Positions 1 to 9,575 are shown, numbered from the stretch's first letter. The stretch is 64,000 nucleotides of DNA from Streptomyces sp. SID13726 (GCF_010548375.1 NZ_JAAGLY010000020.1:90162-154161), one strand, 5' to 3'. Made by a program: numbers and translations. The notes: generated by a model not told the origin, from the sequence alone.

Positions 1-12
1 CCGGCCTCCGGT

Positions 13-408
13 TTAGTCCACGATGAATTCAAGGTGCATGCGAAGGTTGGTTCCGCTGACGATGTTGCCGCCCGCGGAACGGAGCGTGCATATGCCGTCC
101 GTGCCGCACACGAACCCGCCCGACACGGAGCCGTTATCCCAACTGCCGTTGATTGTCTGACTGGTTGGACGCCACCCGCTTGGGAGCGTGCAGCACGCCG
201 TATCCGTGATGTTGCCGCTCGATGCGGTTATGTCGGCACCCGACCTGTTCATGAACATGTCGACGATGACGACATTGCCCGCGCGATAACCGCTAAAGGT
301 GCTAACGGTGAATCCGGTTGAGGCGGTCAACCCGCTTGTTGTCGTGGTGGGGGTGTCATCGGCCAAGCGTGCCGCCGTTACCAACATCCCTGATTTCCAC
401 GTGGTCAT
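13..408 (-). CDS. Putative phage tail fibre / distal tail protein
   Basis: 131 aa, last visible gene of the tail module, 11 bases downstream of the large tail protein. It is rich in Thr, Ser and Gly, with alternating hydrophobic strands and no membrane segment, suggesting a beta-rich structural domain as in receptor-binding or fibre proteins. Position after tape measure and large tail protein fits a tail-tip role. I recognise no specific family, so the function is inferred from context. Its downstream neighbour lies outside the window. Confidence 0.6.
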   Translation of the reverse strand: MTTWKSGMLVTAARLADDTPTTTTSGLTASTGFTVSTFSGYRAGNVVIVDMFMNRSGADITASSGNITDTACCTLPSGWRPTSQTINGSWDNGSVSGGFVCGTDGICTLRSAGGNIVSGTNLRMHLEFIVD

Positions 409-419
409 CAGTCACCCCC

Positions 420-3400
420 TTAGAGGTACGGCACGTAATAGGGAGTCCAGAGACTCACCGCCGAATCCGCGCTTTGTGCCTTTGTGACGCCGTTGACGGA
501 GCGAGTTACCGTCATCGCCTGGGGGAGGATGTTCCTGAAATCGTCGTAGCGAATAACAGGATTTGTGTTCGTGTTGGCGCTCGCCGAAATCGACCGGAGA
601 CCTTGAAAGCTCGACGCCGTGAGTGCGCTGTCGAATGTCTCTCGGTCCCAGGCCAATGGCTCATCTGCGGAGGCTAGCCACAACTTTGCCTTGAGGAATA
701 TTCCTATCCCTTGGAAACGCATTCGGTAGAAGGTGCCTGCCACGTGCGTAAGGGCCGGAATAGAAAGCGCCTCTAGCTCTGTCTCTACACCCGCCAATCT
801 CTTGCGGATGCTGAGTGTTATTCCCTGGTCTTGATTGAAGGCCGCCCTAGCCGTATAGAGGTTGTCAGAGTCGACGTGTCGTCCCGTAATGCCTCCGGAC
901 AGGAATCCGCCTGTGGCTAGAGCGCTAGTGGCTATAGACACGTAGATGTCAAAGTCAGTGAAAGTCGTACTCAGGAACGTTCGACGCGACGTGTTCACAG
1001 TGGCCAAGGTGTGGGTTCCGATTCCGGAGCCAACGGCGTAATCGGCGGTAGTTCCTCCGCCTGTTCCGTATGTGCCTCCGACGTCCGCTGTCCCCCACCC
1101 GTTGGAAACGGTCCGGCCGAATGTGTCTGCCCCGTTTCCGCGGCATGCACTAACCGTCATGCGCTCGCCGGCCACGCGAATGTCAAAGGGAAAGTCGGAT
1201 GCGCTGTCGCTGGAGTCGACCCATTCCGGACCGGTTTCCGTGGTGACGTAGATGGTTGTTGCGCTCGACGTTGCAGGGTCGGACAGGTGCGAGCCTGCCG
1301 TGTCCGCTCTCGCCGTTCCTACCTGCGCAATTGATGACCACGGGGCCCCTGGGGTGCAGTTGAAAGTGACGTCCCAGGCGTATTGCTGGATCACCTCCGA
1401 GTAGCCCTGTATCAACAGGTCGATGGCGTCGGGCGGCAGCCATGAGGGCGGGTTGGACACCGTGGCCCTGTCGCCCACGTCCGCCGCCGTGACGTCGTCG
1501 ATGAGCGAGGGTCCGGCTGCAAGGTCGACGTGCAGTGTCGGGTACCGCGCCTCATCCCAGGTGCCCAGGTGCAGCAACCATTCCGCAGCCTGGGCGGGTT
1601 GCGTGTCGTCGTACAGGTTGAGATCTCGGGAGTCCTGATAGCGGCCAACTCCGTTAGGGGGCGCCTGAGTTGACAACGCACCGGAGGTGAGTTCAGACAC
1701 GGCGGAGGCGCCATCCCTGCGACTGACCGTGATGTCGTTCTTGATGAGCTGGTCATCGTCGACCGGTTGGAAGGGTGGGGCGACGTGACCCGCGGTCGTG
1801 TAGTTGAGGGCGAGGCGGACCCGTTGGTTGTAGAGAGAGGATGCGTCCCGGTACATGAGTCCGGCTGCCTGCCGTTGCTCGTACAGGATTCCGCCGTCTG
1901 CCTCCGCGGAGTCCCTGAGTATGTCGAGCAAGGCCGCAGGCTTCTGAGGCCCTAGCTGAGCCTGTATGCCCGGATCACCGCAGACGGACATGGGTATGGC
2001 TTCCTCGCCTGCAAGGCGGGCGAGGCGAGCGCCTGCGCGCTCCCCGTTCTGCCCTGTGTCGACGTTGCTATAGGCGCTCGACTGCGAGGGGTAGAACACT
2101 CCGATATGACCTATGGCCATGCTGCCAAGCTCAGATGAGTAACCATCGGGGGGGGACATGAGGCTTTGAACTCGGCCAACCGACCCCGAATAGCTACCGC
2201 TCGCGCTACCTCCGGCACCACCTACATTGATCCAAGTGGTTTGATAACTGACTGTTCCGGCACTCTCGCTAATGATGTGCCGCCACCTATTCCAACGGCC
2301 ATCGGATATGTCAGATCCAACAACGCGCGCGTCACTGACAACCAAGTTGTTGTCATCGTCGTAGCCCAGGACCCGAGCCAAGGTGCTACCGCTGACTTGC
2401 AGATACCAATTCTTCACGGTGCCCGTAGATTGGATTTTGAGAATCGTGCGGTAATTGGAGGTGATTGCATCGAGGTTGAAAACAAACTCGACTTGCCACG
2501 ATGTGGGGTCGGCAGGGTCCTGCGGCGGAATAGATGCGCTGATCTGTGCTCCCGCACTGATGGTTGGCAGCGCGCTCGACCCTGCCAACGTGTCGTTCGC
2601 GGCGAACGCAAGCCCAGACGTCGTCATGTCGTCGACTCCGTCAACGGCGGAGTAAGCGACGGTTGAGGTAGCCCCGTCTTCCATGGGCCAGTACGCGACC
2701 GGACCCAGGGAGGGGATACGGCGGGTAAGCGTCGACTTGATGGGCGAGTTGCCCTGAGACAGGCGCCGCAGGATGCCGGACGCCGTGACCTGCGTATAGA
2801 CGTCCTTGCCTGAGACGTCCCATTCAGCCGGCCACTCACTCACCTCGCCCACGAACCGCACTTTCCGAGTCGTGAGTGAGGTGTTACCTGCGAGGGTCCA
2901 AGTACGTCCGGCAGAGTCGGCGAACGTCGTTGCGCCTGCCGTCTGGGCGCTGAAATCCGGGTTGGCCACGATGGTTCCGGCGATGCCGTTCCGCACCTGG
3001 GCGGCATGGATGAGCCCCGCCGCTCGACCGAACCCGAACGATGACGCGTCGCCAACACGGAGCGCAGCCGTTGTGTTGGCGATTGAGGTTGTACCGGCCT
3101 GCGTCACAGGGTCGCCAAGCTGCACCCAAGTGCCGCTCAGCGTGTCCGCCGTGTAGAACGTCACCGTATTGCCGGACGCCCCGTTGTCGACATCGAGCGT
3201 GAACCGCACTGCCATGCGTGTATCCGGCCCCGCAGGCAGGGGAACGGTAGAAGACGCACTCAGCACGTTGGTACCGTCCGCGGACCACTCGACGTAAAGG
3301 GCGTAGTCCCGGACGGCAAACATCCATGACTTGTTTGGCGAGCCAGCATGCTTGGCGATTAGCTCGACGGTATCGAATCCGGTTGTGTCCGATTGCGTGT

Positions 3401-3785
3401 CGAGCCAGTTGTTCAACGTCGCATCAATGCGAACGTCGATATCCCCCGTGACGTCGAGAGCGGCAGCGTCCGGAGTTGAGGCGTAGTCGCCCGTATCGCC
3501 CGGACAAGAGAGCGCCACACTTCCCGCCATCACAGACACCCGCAGGGGCGTATTACGGCCCAACTGACCGTAGTACGCCCCCACGGGATTTCGGGGTGAG
3601 AACTTCCCCGACGTGTTGTTCAGCGTGAGCGTGCAACGAGACGGGTCAACGTCGTCCCCTTGTGCCGTTCGCCCCCTCGTAATGGTGATCGGATCACGGT
3701 GATAGACGTCATTCGTAATGTCTGTCCACGTGTTGTTTAGGAATAGCTCAATGAGCGTGGCTAGGGGCGTCTGAGGGAATGTCAC
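420..3785 (-). CDS. Large minor tail protein with LamG-like regions
   Basis: 1121 aa. The start is the GTG at 3785, which overlaps the tape-measure stop as GTGA with a purine-rich ribosome site upstream; a longer frame to 4016 is only overlap with the tape-measure gene. The N-terminus (about residues 15-80: a Trp-Thr-Asp-Ile segment, then a Cys-containing strand and a Phe-Ser-Pro-Arg-Asn motif) is typical of actinophage minor tail proteins. Two later stretches (about 90-260 and 330-520) look like jelly-roll LamG-like domains that may bind carbohydrate. It probably forms the tail tip or baseplate and contacts the host wall. Confidence 0.82.
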   Translation of the reverse strand: MTFPQTPLATLIELFLNNTWTDITNDVYHRDPITITRGRTAQGDDVDPSRCTLTLNNTSGKFSPRNPVGAYYGQLGRNTPLRVSVMAGSVALSCPGDTGDYASTPDAAALDVTGDIDVRIDATLNNWLDTQSDTTGFDTVELIAKHAGSPNKSWMFAVRDYALYVEWSADGTNVLSASSTVPLPAGPDTRMAVRFTLDVDNGASGNTVTFYTADTLSGTWVQLGDPVTQAGTTSIANTTAALRVGDASSFGFGRAAGLIHAAQVRNGIAGTIVANPDFSAQTAGATTFADSAGRTWTLAGNTSLTTRKVRFVGEVSEWPAEWDVSGKDVYTQVTASGILRRLSQGNSPIKSTLTRRIPSLGPVAYWPMEDGATSTVAYSAVDGVDDMTTSGLAFAANDTLAGSSALPTISAGAQISASIPPQDPADPTSWQVEFVFNLDAITSNYRTILKIQSTGTVKNWYLQVSGSTLARVLGYDDDNNLVVSDARVVGSDISDGRWNRWRHIISESAGTVSYQTTWINVGGAGGSASGSYSGSVGRVQSLMSPPDGYSSELGSMAIGHIGVFYPSQSSAYSNVDTGQNGERAGARLARLAGEEAIPMSVCGDPGIQAQLGPQKPAALLDILRDSAEADGGILYEQRQAAGLMYRDASSLYNQRVRLALNYTTAGHVAPPFQPVDDDQLIKNDITVSRRDGASAVSELTSGALSTQAPPNGVGRYQDSRDLNLYDDTQPAQAAEWLLHLGTWDEARYPTLHVDLAAGPSLIDDVTAADVGDRATVSNPPSWLPPDAIDLLIQGYSEVIQQYAWDVTFNCTPGAPWSSIAQVGTARADTAGSHLSDPATSSATTIYVTTETGPEWVDSSDSASDFPFDIRVAGERMTVSACRGNGADTFGRTVSNGWGTADVGGTYGTGGGTTADYAVGSGIGTHTLATVNTSRRTFLSTTFTDFDIYVSIATSALATGGFLSGGITGRHVDSDNLYTARAAFNQDQGITLSIRKRLAGVETELEALSIPALTHVAGTFYRMRFQGIGIFLKAKLWLASADEPLAWDRETFDSALTASSFQGLRSISASANTNTNPVIRYDDFRNILPQAMTVTRSVNGVTKAQSADSAVSLWTPYYVPYL

Positions 3786-6700
3786 GCGTTCCCCCTTCCT
3801 AGGGCTTTCTGCACGTTGCCCCCGGATATGCGCTGTATCTCGCCGCGCAACGGGTCGATGAGGACGGACGCCAACGTCTTTGCGTCGACACAGAGGTTGG
3901 CGACGATGGGGCGCCCAGGTGCGGAAGTGCCGTTGCCGCCCATGACGGGCGTTGTGCCGCCGCTCGACGTCACGGCCGTTCCCTCGCGGACTGGCCTGAC
4001 AAGGTCGACCGCCCAACGGCGTAGGTCCGTTTCGAGCTTGGGCGACTTGCGCTTAATGCCTTGCCAGACTCCGGAGGGCACGTGGGCGCCAACCTCGTTG
4101 GCCATGAGGGTTGATGGCGAATGTATTCCAAGAGCCTTACGAATAGCTTTCGCCATGCTCTTGGCTATGGTCTCCATTTGCTTGTCTATCTGCTTCTGCT
4201 GTTTCTGGAGACCCTTTACGAGACCCTGTGCAGCCTTGATGCCAGAGTCGTACATTGCGGAGCCTGCCGCGTTACCGGCCTTGCTCGCCGCATCGGTGAG
4301 TATCTGCTGTTGCTTGTTGATGTCCTTTATCTGTTTGGCGCTTGCCGTCGACAGGGCTTGGGCGGAAGCCATGCCGCCTTCAACGCCTGCGTTGGCTATG
4401 TCCGAGACAAGGTCTGCGGCAACGCCTTTCTTCTTAAGCGCGTTGAGTAGAGAGGTGAACTTGAGTGCGTCCGTTGCCTTTTTCTTCAGGCCGTCGAGGA
4501 TGTTCATTGCACCCATGCCGCGCGCTGAGTCCTCGCCCACCATGGACGTGATGTCAGCGCCTTGCAGGATGTTCGACTTCACGTTGGCCGCGAGCGTGTC
4601 ACGTGCCTTGATGAGGTCTGCCACCTTCTTTTGGGCAGTCTTGAGCTTGGCTGCAACGCTCGCTTGTTTGTTGGCGAGGGACGTGAGTTTCCGTGTGTCG
4701 TCTGCGATCAGGTCGAGTAGCTTGCTCTTTTTTCTGCTCTTTGGCATCGAGTCACGGACAATGTCCGCCACCTTGGTTGCGGCTGCCTTGACCTGTTTCG
4801 CACTGCCCGTCAGTCCGTCGACCAAGCCGCGGGCAATCCAACGACCCTGGGCTTTCGTCACTTTCGAGGGCGAGGAAATACCGAGAGCCTTTGCGACGGG
4901 ACCAGGGATCACAGACTTAGCCCAACCCATGATCTGTGACTTGATCCAACCACCCATGGACTTAATGCCGTTCCACAGGCCCTGAACAACGGCAGTTCCC
5001 TTTGAATACAGGAGACTTCCCAGACTTCCTATGCCGCTAGAGATTCGCCCCGGTAGACCCCTGACCCAGGCAACAAGCTGCGAGGCAACTTGAATACTGC
5101 CGCTCTTGATCCGGCCCCAATGCTTGATGATCAGGCCCGGAAGAGTCCAGTTGAGGAAGAACGAAACTAGCTTCCCGGGGATGCCCTTGACCCATCCAAC
5201 TACCGCATTCCAGACGGCAATGGTTCCCGACTTGATGGAACCCCAATGCTTGATGATCAGGCCAGGCAGCGTGAAGTTGAGGAAGATCGAAACTAGCTTC
5301 CCTGCAACAGACTTGATGAAAGACCAGACGTAGCCCCAGATTTGCAGGGTCCACGCTTTGATCTTGTCCCAGTTGGCAATGATCAGCACCGCTAGGGCGA
5401 CAACGGCAGCGACGATCAGAGCGATAGGCCAGAATGCAATTAGCCACTGTGCCGCCATGATTGCCCCCCATATGACCGCGCGAGCGGCCATGCGGGCGTA
5501 CTGCATGAGAACAGAAAGGGACGCACGCAGAACGGCCATGGTGAACGTGCCGACGGCAGCAAGAGCGGACCCCACCCATGCGGCGGCAGTCGTGGCCGCG
5601 GAGGCGACCGCTCCCGCAGCCGTCCGGGCCATGGCCATAAGGCCAACTCCCATGAGCCGCAGGTAGCCGGCCACCGACCTATAGAGCGCACTTTGGCGTA
5701 CCGTCTCGGCAGCCGTGGCAACGGCCGTATAAGCCGCGTACACCTTCTGTGCCGCAGTCACGGTGATGACCGCTCCGGCGACCACGCCCAGGACCACGGC
5801 GAGCACCTTGAAGGCGCCCGTGTGTTTCATGGCGAAAGACGCCACGGCCCCGCCCGCTTCCGCGAGTTGGGTTGTCACTGCGCGCTTGAACGCCTCCATC
5901 GAGGACGCCGGACTACTACCAAGGGTTTTCGCTGCTTTCTCGGCTGCGCCCTTGACCTTGTCCATCCCTGTAGCGGCGGCAGCGCTCGCAGGGTCGAGCG
6001 CGTACAGCGCGTCACCCATCACGTTGGCGGGGTCACCGAACAGGGCTGCCGCAGCGTTGAGTCTGACCTGTTCGTCTTTGGTTCCGCGGAGGGAATCGAG
6101 GGTGATCTGTAGAGCCTTCTTTGCGGAGTCCCCACCCTTGCCCAGCATCTTGGCCACGTCGCCCGCGTTGAGTCCGATGGACTTATACGCAGCGTCGACC
6201 GCCGAGCCACCCGCTAGCGCGCGCTCGCCGAACTGCCCTAGGGCGTCGGCTACTTGGTCTGCGTCTCGGGCCCCACCCTTGAGGCCCTGTGCAAGTAGCC
6301 CGGTCGCTGTCTGCGCGTCGAGCCCAACGCGCTTCCACTGAACTGAATATTCATTTAGGGTTTCGAGGAAATCCCCTGCTTTGTCAGCGCCGGATTGCAG
6401 ACCCTTGGCGACGATGTCTAGAGCTTGGTCCGCGTCCTTGGCAAGCCCTGTTCGGAGCAACTGACCAACGGCGGCAGTGGTCATTCCAAGCTCAGCGTCG
6501 AACGCCTCAGAGAGCGCCATTACCTTTGTCGTTACGCCCTCAAGTCCGCCTTTCGCTCCGGACACATTGCCGATGTTTTGATAGACACCCTTGATTGCCT
6601 CGTTGACATCCGCCGTAGACTCGCCCCATGCGTTGGCGTAAACGCGTGCGGATACCTTTGCGAGGTTGGCAGCCTCAGCGTTCCCAATGCCGAGTTGGGT

Positions 6701-6883
6701 TTGCAGCTTGGCGTTAGCCGCACTCATGTCCATTGCCTGAGCTACGCCCACCCCCAGGGCGCCGGCCACCCCTGCGCCAATGGCCGCGGATGCCGTCGAC
6801 AGGCGCTCTTGCATGGATTGCAGTTCGGGTGATGCCTCATCACGCGCAATCAGCCGGAAGATAAGGGAGGTATCCGAAGACAC
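3782..6883 (-). CDS. Phage tail tape measure protein
   Basis: 1033 aa, GTG start preceded by GGAGG. Features of a tape measure are clear: alanine-rich helical N-terminus, a central hydrophobic block (about residues 350-510), and Lys/Ala-rich helices toward the C-terminus. Residues about 540-625 hold a tandem duplication of a roughly 37-residue unit containing LPGLIIKHWG. Two SPS motifs (ISSPS, IHSPS) precede glycine-rich segments. It sits just after the frameshifted tail chaperone, the invariant order in siphoviruses. By the usual rule of about 1.5 A per residue the tail would be about 150 nm. Confidence 0.95.
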   Translation of the reverse strand: MSSDTSLIFRLIARDEASPELQSMQERLSTASAAIGAGVAGALGVGVAQAMDMSAANAKLQTQLGIGNAEAANLAKVSARVYANAWGESTADVNEAIKGVYQNIGNVSGAKGGLEGVTTKVMALSEAFDAELGMTTAAVGQLLRTGLAKDADQALDIVAKGLQSGADKAGDFLETLNEYSVQWKRVGLDAQTATGLLAQGLKGGARDADQVADALGQFGERALAGGSAVDAAYKSIGLNAGDVAKMLGKGGDSAKKALQITLDSLRGTKDEQVRLNAAAALFGDPANVMGDALYALDPASAAAATGMDKVKGAAEKAAKTLGSSPASSMEAFKRAVTTQLAEAGGAVASFAMKHTGAFKVLAVVLGVVAGAVITVTAAQKVYAAYTAVATAAETVRQSALYRSVAGYLRLMGVGLMAMARTAAGAVASAATTAAAWVGSALAAVGTFTMAVLRASLSVLMQYARMAARAVIWGAIMAAQWLIAFWPIALIVAAVVALAVLIIANWDKIKAWTLQIWGYVWSFIKSVAGKLVSIFLNFTLPGLIIKHWGSIKSGTIAVWNAVVGWVKGIPGKLVSFFLNWTLPGLIIKHWGRIKSGSIQVASQLVAWVRGLPGRISSGIGSLGSLLYSKGTAVVQGLWNGIKSMGGWIKSQIMGWAKSVIPGPVAKALGISSPSKVTKAQGRWIARGLVDGLTGSAKQVKAAATKVADIVRDSMPKSRKKSKLLDLIADDTRKLTSLANKQASVAAKLKTAQKKVADLIKARDTLAANVKSNILQGADITSMVGEDSARGMGAMNILDGLKKKATDALKFTSLLNALKKKGVAADLVSDIANAGVEGGMASAQALSTASAKQIKDINKQQQILTDAASKAGNAAGSAMYDSGIKAAQGLVKGLQKQQKQIDKQMETIAKSMAKAIRKALGIHSPSTLMANEVGAHVPSGVWQGIKRKSPKLETDLRRWAVDLVRPVREGTAVTSSGGTTPVMGGNGTSAPGRPIVANLCVDAKTLASVLIDPLRGEIQRISGGNVQKALGRGNA

Positions 6884-6887
6884 GGAT

Positions 6888-7447
6888 TCACCTCCGTTTC
6901 AATTGGGCCTCCGCCTCATCGAGTTGCTTGCCGTATTCGTCGAGCCAATCAAGCAAGGCGTCCGCTTCCTCGACGCTGAGTAGGTCCCATTCCCAGGGCC
7001 GCACGTGCAAGAGGTGTGCGGCGTTGCCGAGTTGGCCTAGCCTGCGATCGGCAGATCCGCTTTTCCCTCTTCCTCGCTCTCATCGATGGCGGTTGCTATC
7101 TGCTCATCGAGGCTCGCGAGGGTGGCCGCGCGTTCGTCGCCCGTGGTGTTCTCTGAGACTGCCTCTCGCATCTTCAACAGCTCTTGTTTGCTGTATTCCA
7201 ACTTGAGTTCATCCCAGGCGAAATCCACATCGTCCCAACGGATGCCGGGGTGTTCCCGCTTGAGGAACATGTAAAGGAGTGCACGGCGGCACAGACTGTT
7301 TCCCGAGAGAACGGCACTCGTGAAGTCTGAGAAATCCCGGTCCGTCTTCCGCTCCAACATTTCCCGTTCGGGAGACATGAGCTTGCGCGGGTTGTACTTG
7401 AACCGCTTCGGTTCCTCAGAACCTTCCGGCTGATACACGAGATACAT
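6888..7447 (-). CDS. Tail assembly chaperone, -1 frameshifted long form
   Basis: Translation of the 136-aa chaperone can slip -1 at GGGAAAA (complement of 7061-7067), adding 57 residues that end at a TGA (6890-6888) inside the ribosome site of the tape-measure gene, for a product of 186 aa. The extension frame is open, Leu/Glu-rich and acidic, with a Trp-Glu-Trp-Asp core. This is the G / G-T arrangement of lambda and most siphoviruses, in which the long form binds the tape measure and the short form recruits tail-tube protein. The frame and heptamer are seen directly; the slip is inferred from the family. Confidence 0.85.
7037..7447 (-). CDS. Tail assembly chaperone, short form
   Basis: 136 aa from the ATG at 7447, four bases after the preceding stop and preceded by CGGAG; an upstream TTG at 7477 would overlap the previous gene and is less likely. 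The acidic, helical protein with a Glu-rich C-terminus lies immediately before the tape measure and carries the frameshift signal near its 3' end, which defines the gpG-like chaperone role. It is non-structural and acts in cytoplasmic tail assembly. Confidence 0.87.
   Translation of the reverse strand: MYLVYQPEGSEEPKRFKYNPRKLMSPEREMLERKTDRDFSDFTSAVLSGNSLCRRALLYMFLKREHPGIRWDDVDFAWDELKLEYSKQELLKMREAVSENTTGDERAATLASLDEQIATAIDESEEEGKADLPIAG
7061..7067 (-). promoter_or_regulatory. Programmed -1 frameshift slippery site GGGAAAA
   Basis: On the minus strand the chaperone frame reads G GGA AAA, a canonical X XXY YYZ heptamer. A one-base back-slip gives GGG AAA and continues in the open downstream frame to 6888. 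The normal-frame stop is only eight codons later, as expected. Confidence 0.87.
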
Positions 7448-7451
7448 AGGC

Positions 7452-7958
7452 TCAATCGCTCCGTACTCGACTCGCAATGCGGTTGGCCATTTCGTTGATA
7501 GCGTCAGTTACTGCACGCTTCGCCTCCGGGGCAACACCCCTCATGGCGTCATCGAACCAACCGATTTTTCCGAACTGGACACGCCAACGGTCATTGCCCC
7601 ATGACTGCGTGCGGAATCCCTTACGGGAGTTCATCCGCTTGGGGGCGTTGGCGAAATCACGAATGCGGGGTGTGCGCCTCGCGCGAATGCTCGCGCCTGC
7701 CCCTCGCATCGTCATGTTGACTCGCGGCTGAATGCTTCGGGCGATAGCCGGCCTGAGTTGTGGGCGCGTCGCTGCGCCCCCGCTTGGAATAGCTAGCGCG
7801 CCGTTCCTGGCACGGTCCGCATGGGGCCTGAGTTCGTCTCTCAGCGTCTTAGCTAGTTCCTTGCGGAGTTCTCTACCATCTGCCTCCGCGCGCATAGCGC
7901 GGATGAGGTCACGCAAGCCGTTCTGCGTGACCTCAACGCCAACCGGTCCGTCAGCCAT
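7452..7958 (-). CDS. HK97 gp10-like head-tail / tail completion protein
   Basis: 168 aa, ATG overlapping the preceding stop (TGATG). The basic N-terminal helical half (residues 10-60) followed by an Arg-rich middle and a Gly-Trp-Phe-Asp segment near residue 135 resembles HK97 gp10-type neck or minor capsid proteins. In most relatives this gene precedes the major tail protein, whereas here it follows two tail-tube genes. The family assignment is from overall pattern only. Confidence 0.55.
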   Translation of the reverse strand: MADGPVGVEVTQNGLRDLIRAMRAEADGRELRKELAKTLRDELRPHADRARNGALAIPSGGAATRPQLRPAIARSIQPRVNMTMRGAGASIRARRTPRIRDFANAPKRMNSRKGFRTQSWGNDRWRVQFGKIGWFDDAMRGVAPEAKRAVTDAINEMANRIASRVRSD

Positions 7959-8368
7959 CAGGCGGTTGCGCGGGTGACTGCGCCGCTCGTTGGGAAGCTG
8001 ACGGATTGCGAGGCTTCGTCACCGACCCCGCCCTGAATGGGCTTCAGCTCCTTTATCAAAACGGAGCCTGTCCACTTGGGGTTTGAGGTGCCGACTACCG
8101 CGGAGGTAGGTCGTACCTCAAACGTGACCACCGTTCCGAACAGGGGCCAAAGGATGCTATCGAGGGCGGCGGCGGCATAGTCATTCTTGAACTCGATTGC
8201 GAGTCCTCCGCTCTTAAGTCCGCCGATGACTTGCTTCCATCCGGCGCTGCCGTAGGTGGTGACGTCCTTTTCGTCAACCTCTACGGTCAGTTCCGCTTTG
8301 TTTGCGTAGGCGCTCAGGTCTGTTCCGCTGAGCGCTACATACTCAGATGTGAGGACCATAAAGGCCAT
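7958..8368 (-). CDS. Tail tube protein paralogue (short)
   Basis: 136 aa from the ATG at 8368, with AAGGGG upstream; a longer frame to 8632 runs into the neighbour and its extra N-terminus looks like non-coding translation. It shares with the upstream gene the motif E-K-D-x-T-T-Y-G-S-x-G-W-K near residue 35, so the two are homologous. Size and fold pattern (beta-rich, no membrane segment) suit a siphovirus tail-tube subunit. Which of the pair is the main tube protein is unclear; this one has the more standard length. Confidence 0.65.
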   Translation of the reverse strand: MAFMVLTSEYVALSGTDLSAYANKAELTVEVDEKDVTTYGSAGWKQVIGGLKSGGLAIEFKNDYAAAALDSILWPLFGTVVTFEVRPTSAVVGTSNPKWTGSVLIKELKPIQGGVGDEASQSVSFPTSGAVTRATA

Positions 8369-8381
8369 GAGGATGCACCCC

Positions 8382-9122
8382 TTACGCCTGTATGCCGAAT
8401 GCCACGGCGAAAAGAAAAGAGGGAGTTGTGCCGCCGATGGTCCACTTAACGCGGTGCCAATCGTCGGTAATGGCAGTGCCATCCGTGCGCAGGATTTCGC
8501 CGCCAATGGCATTCGCCTGCGTGAAGGTGAGTTGAGTAACGGGGGAAGGGAAGCTGTTGGAGTTGTCCGACTCGACGACGACGTTGAGAGTCGGGGTCGT
8601 ACCGCTCGCGCCCAGGACGTGAAGGGCGGCATAGAGGCGCCTGCCGGAGGCCACGGCGCCTAGCTGTACGCCTGTGCCCGTACCGCTCGACGTGCGCGCC
8701 GTGCCGGGCGGGTGGCCGAACTGTCCGCGGACCAGGGGCCACGTGGAAGACGCCTTTCCCTTCCACGGGGCAAGGTCGCCCACCTGTCCGCCAAAGTTGT
8801 AGTCCGCCCTGAGCGCCTTGAGGAAGTAGGCGAGATCTCCCACAGAGGCGCCGACCGGTCCCGCCGACCATGGGCCTGTGCCTCCAAGCGCAGCCCATGA
8901 GGCGTTGTCGACGTAACTGTTGTCGGCCCCTGCTTCCCAGAACCCTTCGCCTGTAAGTTCCGCGGAGCCGAGTCCGGCCGTGACTTCTTTCCAGCCGTTT
9001 GACCCGTAGGTTGTTCGGTCCTTTTCCTCGAACTCACCAGAGATCTCAACCTTGTTTGAGGCGCCCGTGAGGTCTGTCCCTACGGCAAACAGACGGACGC
9101 CCGTAAGTGTGATGAATGACAT
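8382..9122 (-). CDS. Tail tube protein paralogue (long)
   Basis: 246 aa. The N-terminal third carries the same E-K-D-R-T-T-Y-G-S-N-G-W-K motif as the gene just downstream, after which it has an extra region of about 110 residues, Thr/Gly/Ser-rich with beta strands, like an added Ig- or jelly-roll-type decoration domain. It follows the tail terminator directly (one base after its stop). It may be the tube subunit with a surface domain, or a minor tail component derived from it. Confidence 0.62.
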   Translation of the reverse strand: MSFITLTGVRLFAVGTDLTGASNKVEISGEFEEKDRTTYGSNGWKEVTAGLGSAELTGEGFWEAGADNSYVDNASWAALGGTGPWSAGPVGASVGDLAYFLKALRADYNFGGQVGDLAPWKGKASSTWPLVRGQFGHPPGTARTSSGTGTGVQLGAVASGRRLYAALHVLGASGTTPTLNVVVESDNSNSFPSPVTQLTFTQANAIGGEILRTDGTAITDDWHRVKWTIGGTTPSFLFAVAFGIQA

Positions 9123-9566
9123 TTACGCACTCCCGTCGCCAATGACCAGGATGGAAATTTCGGCGCCTAGGTACTGGACTCCGTTGTGTTCGTAGAGCCG
9201 TAGGCCCTGCACGCGCGTGACTCGGAAGTCGTGCGCATAGCCGTTAAGGGCAGGAGTACCGGGGGCGCCTCGCGCTGCCTCTAGGGCGACCTTTAGCGAG
9301 GCGGGACCGGACCCGGACAACATGGCATCGAGCAACGCTTGCCCCGCCAAGTCATCGGCTCGCCCGACCAAAACGCGCGCCGTAAAGTCGATGTGGTCGA
9401 GCGCGCGGTTCATGGCTTTGTCGTACTCAATGGTGTAATCCGCGATGAAAAAGCAGGGCGTTGTAACACCATCGGGCATGTATCCAGTGCAGACGAGTGA
9501 CGCCCCAGGCAAGGTCACCGCGGAGGCGGCAACAGCTAGTTGCGCTCGCACGTTCGTGATATCCAT
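9123..9566 (-). CDS. Putative tail terminator / head-tail joining protein
   Basis: 147 aa, between the head-tail connector and the tail-tube genes, the usual slot of the tail terminator that caps the tube and fixes it to the head. It has an alpha/beta pattern with a Tyr-Asp-Lys-Ala segment near residue 49 and beta strands at the C-terminus. I recognise no diagnostic motif; the call rests on position and size. Confidence 0.5.
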   Translation of the reverse strand: MDITNVRAQLAVAASAVTLPGASLVCTGYMPDGVTTPCFFIADYTIEYDKAMNRALDHIDFTARVLVGRADDLAGQALLDAMLSGSGPASLKVALEAARGAPGTPALNGYAHDFRVTRVQGLRLYEHNGVQYLGAEISILVIGDGSA

Positions 9567-9575
9567 GCGCCCCCC

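Noticed and set aside
3786..4016. N-terminal extension of the large tail protein to 4016
   Set aside because: It overlaps the tape-measure C-terminus, and the GTG at 3785 forms a GTGA overlap with a good ribosome site.
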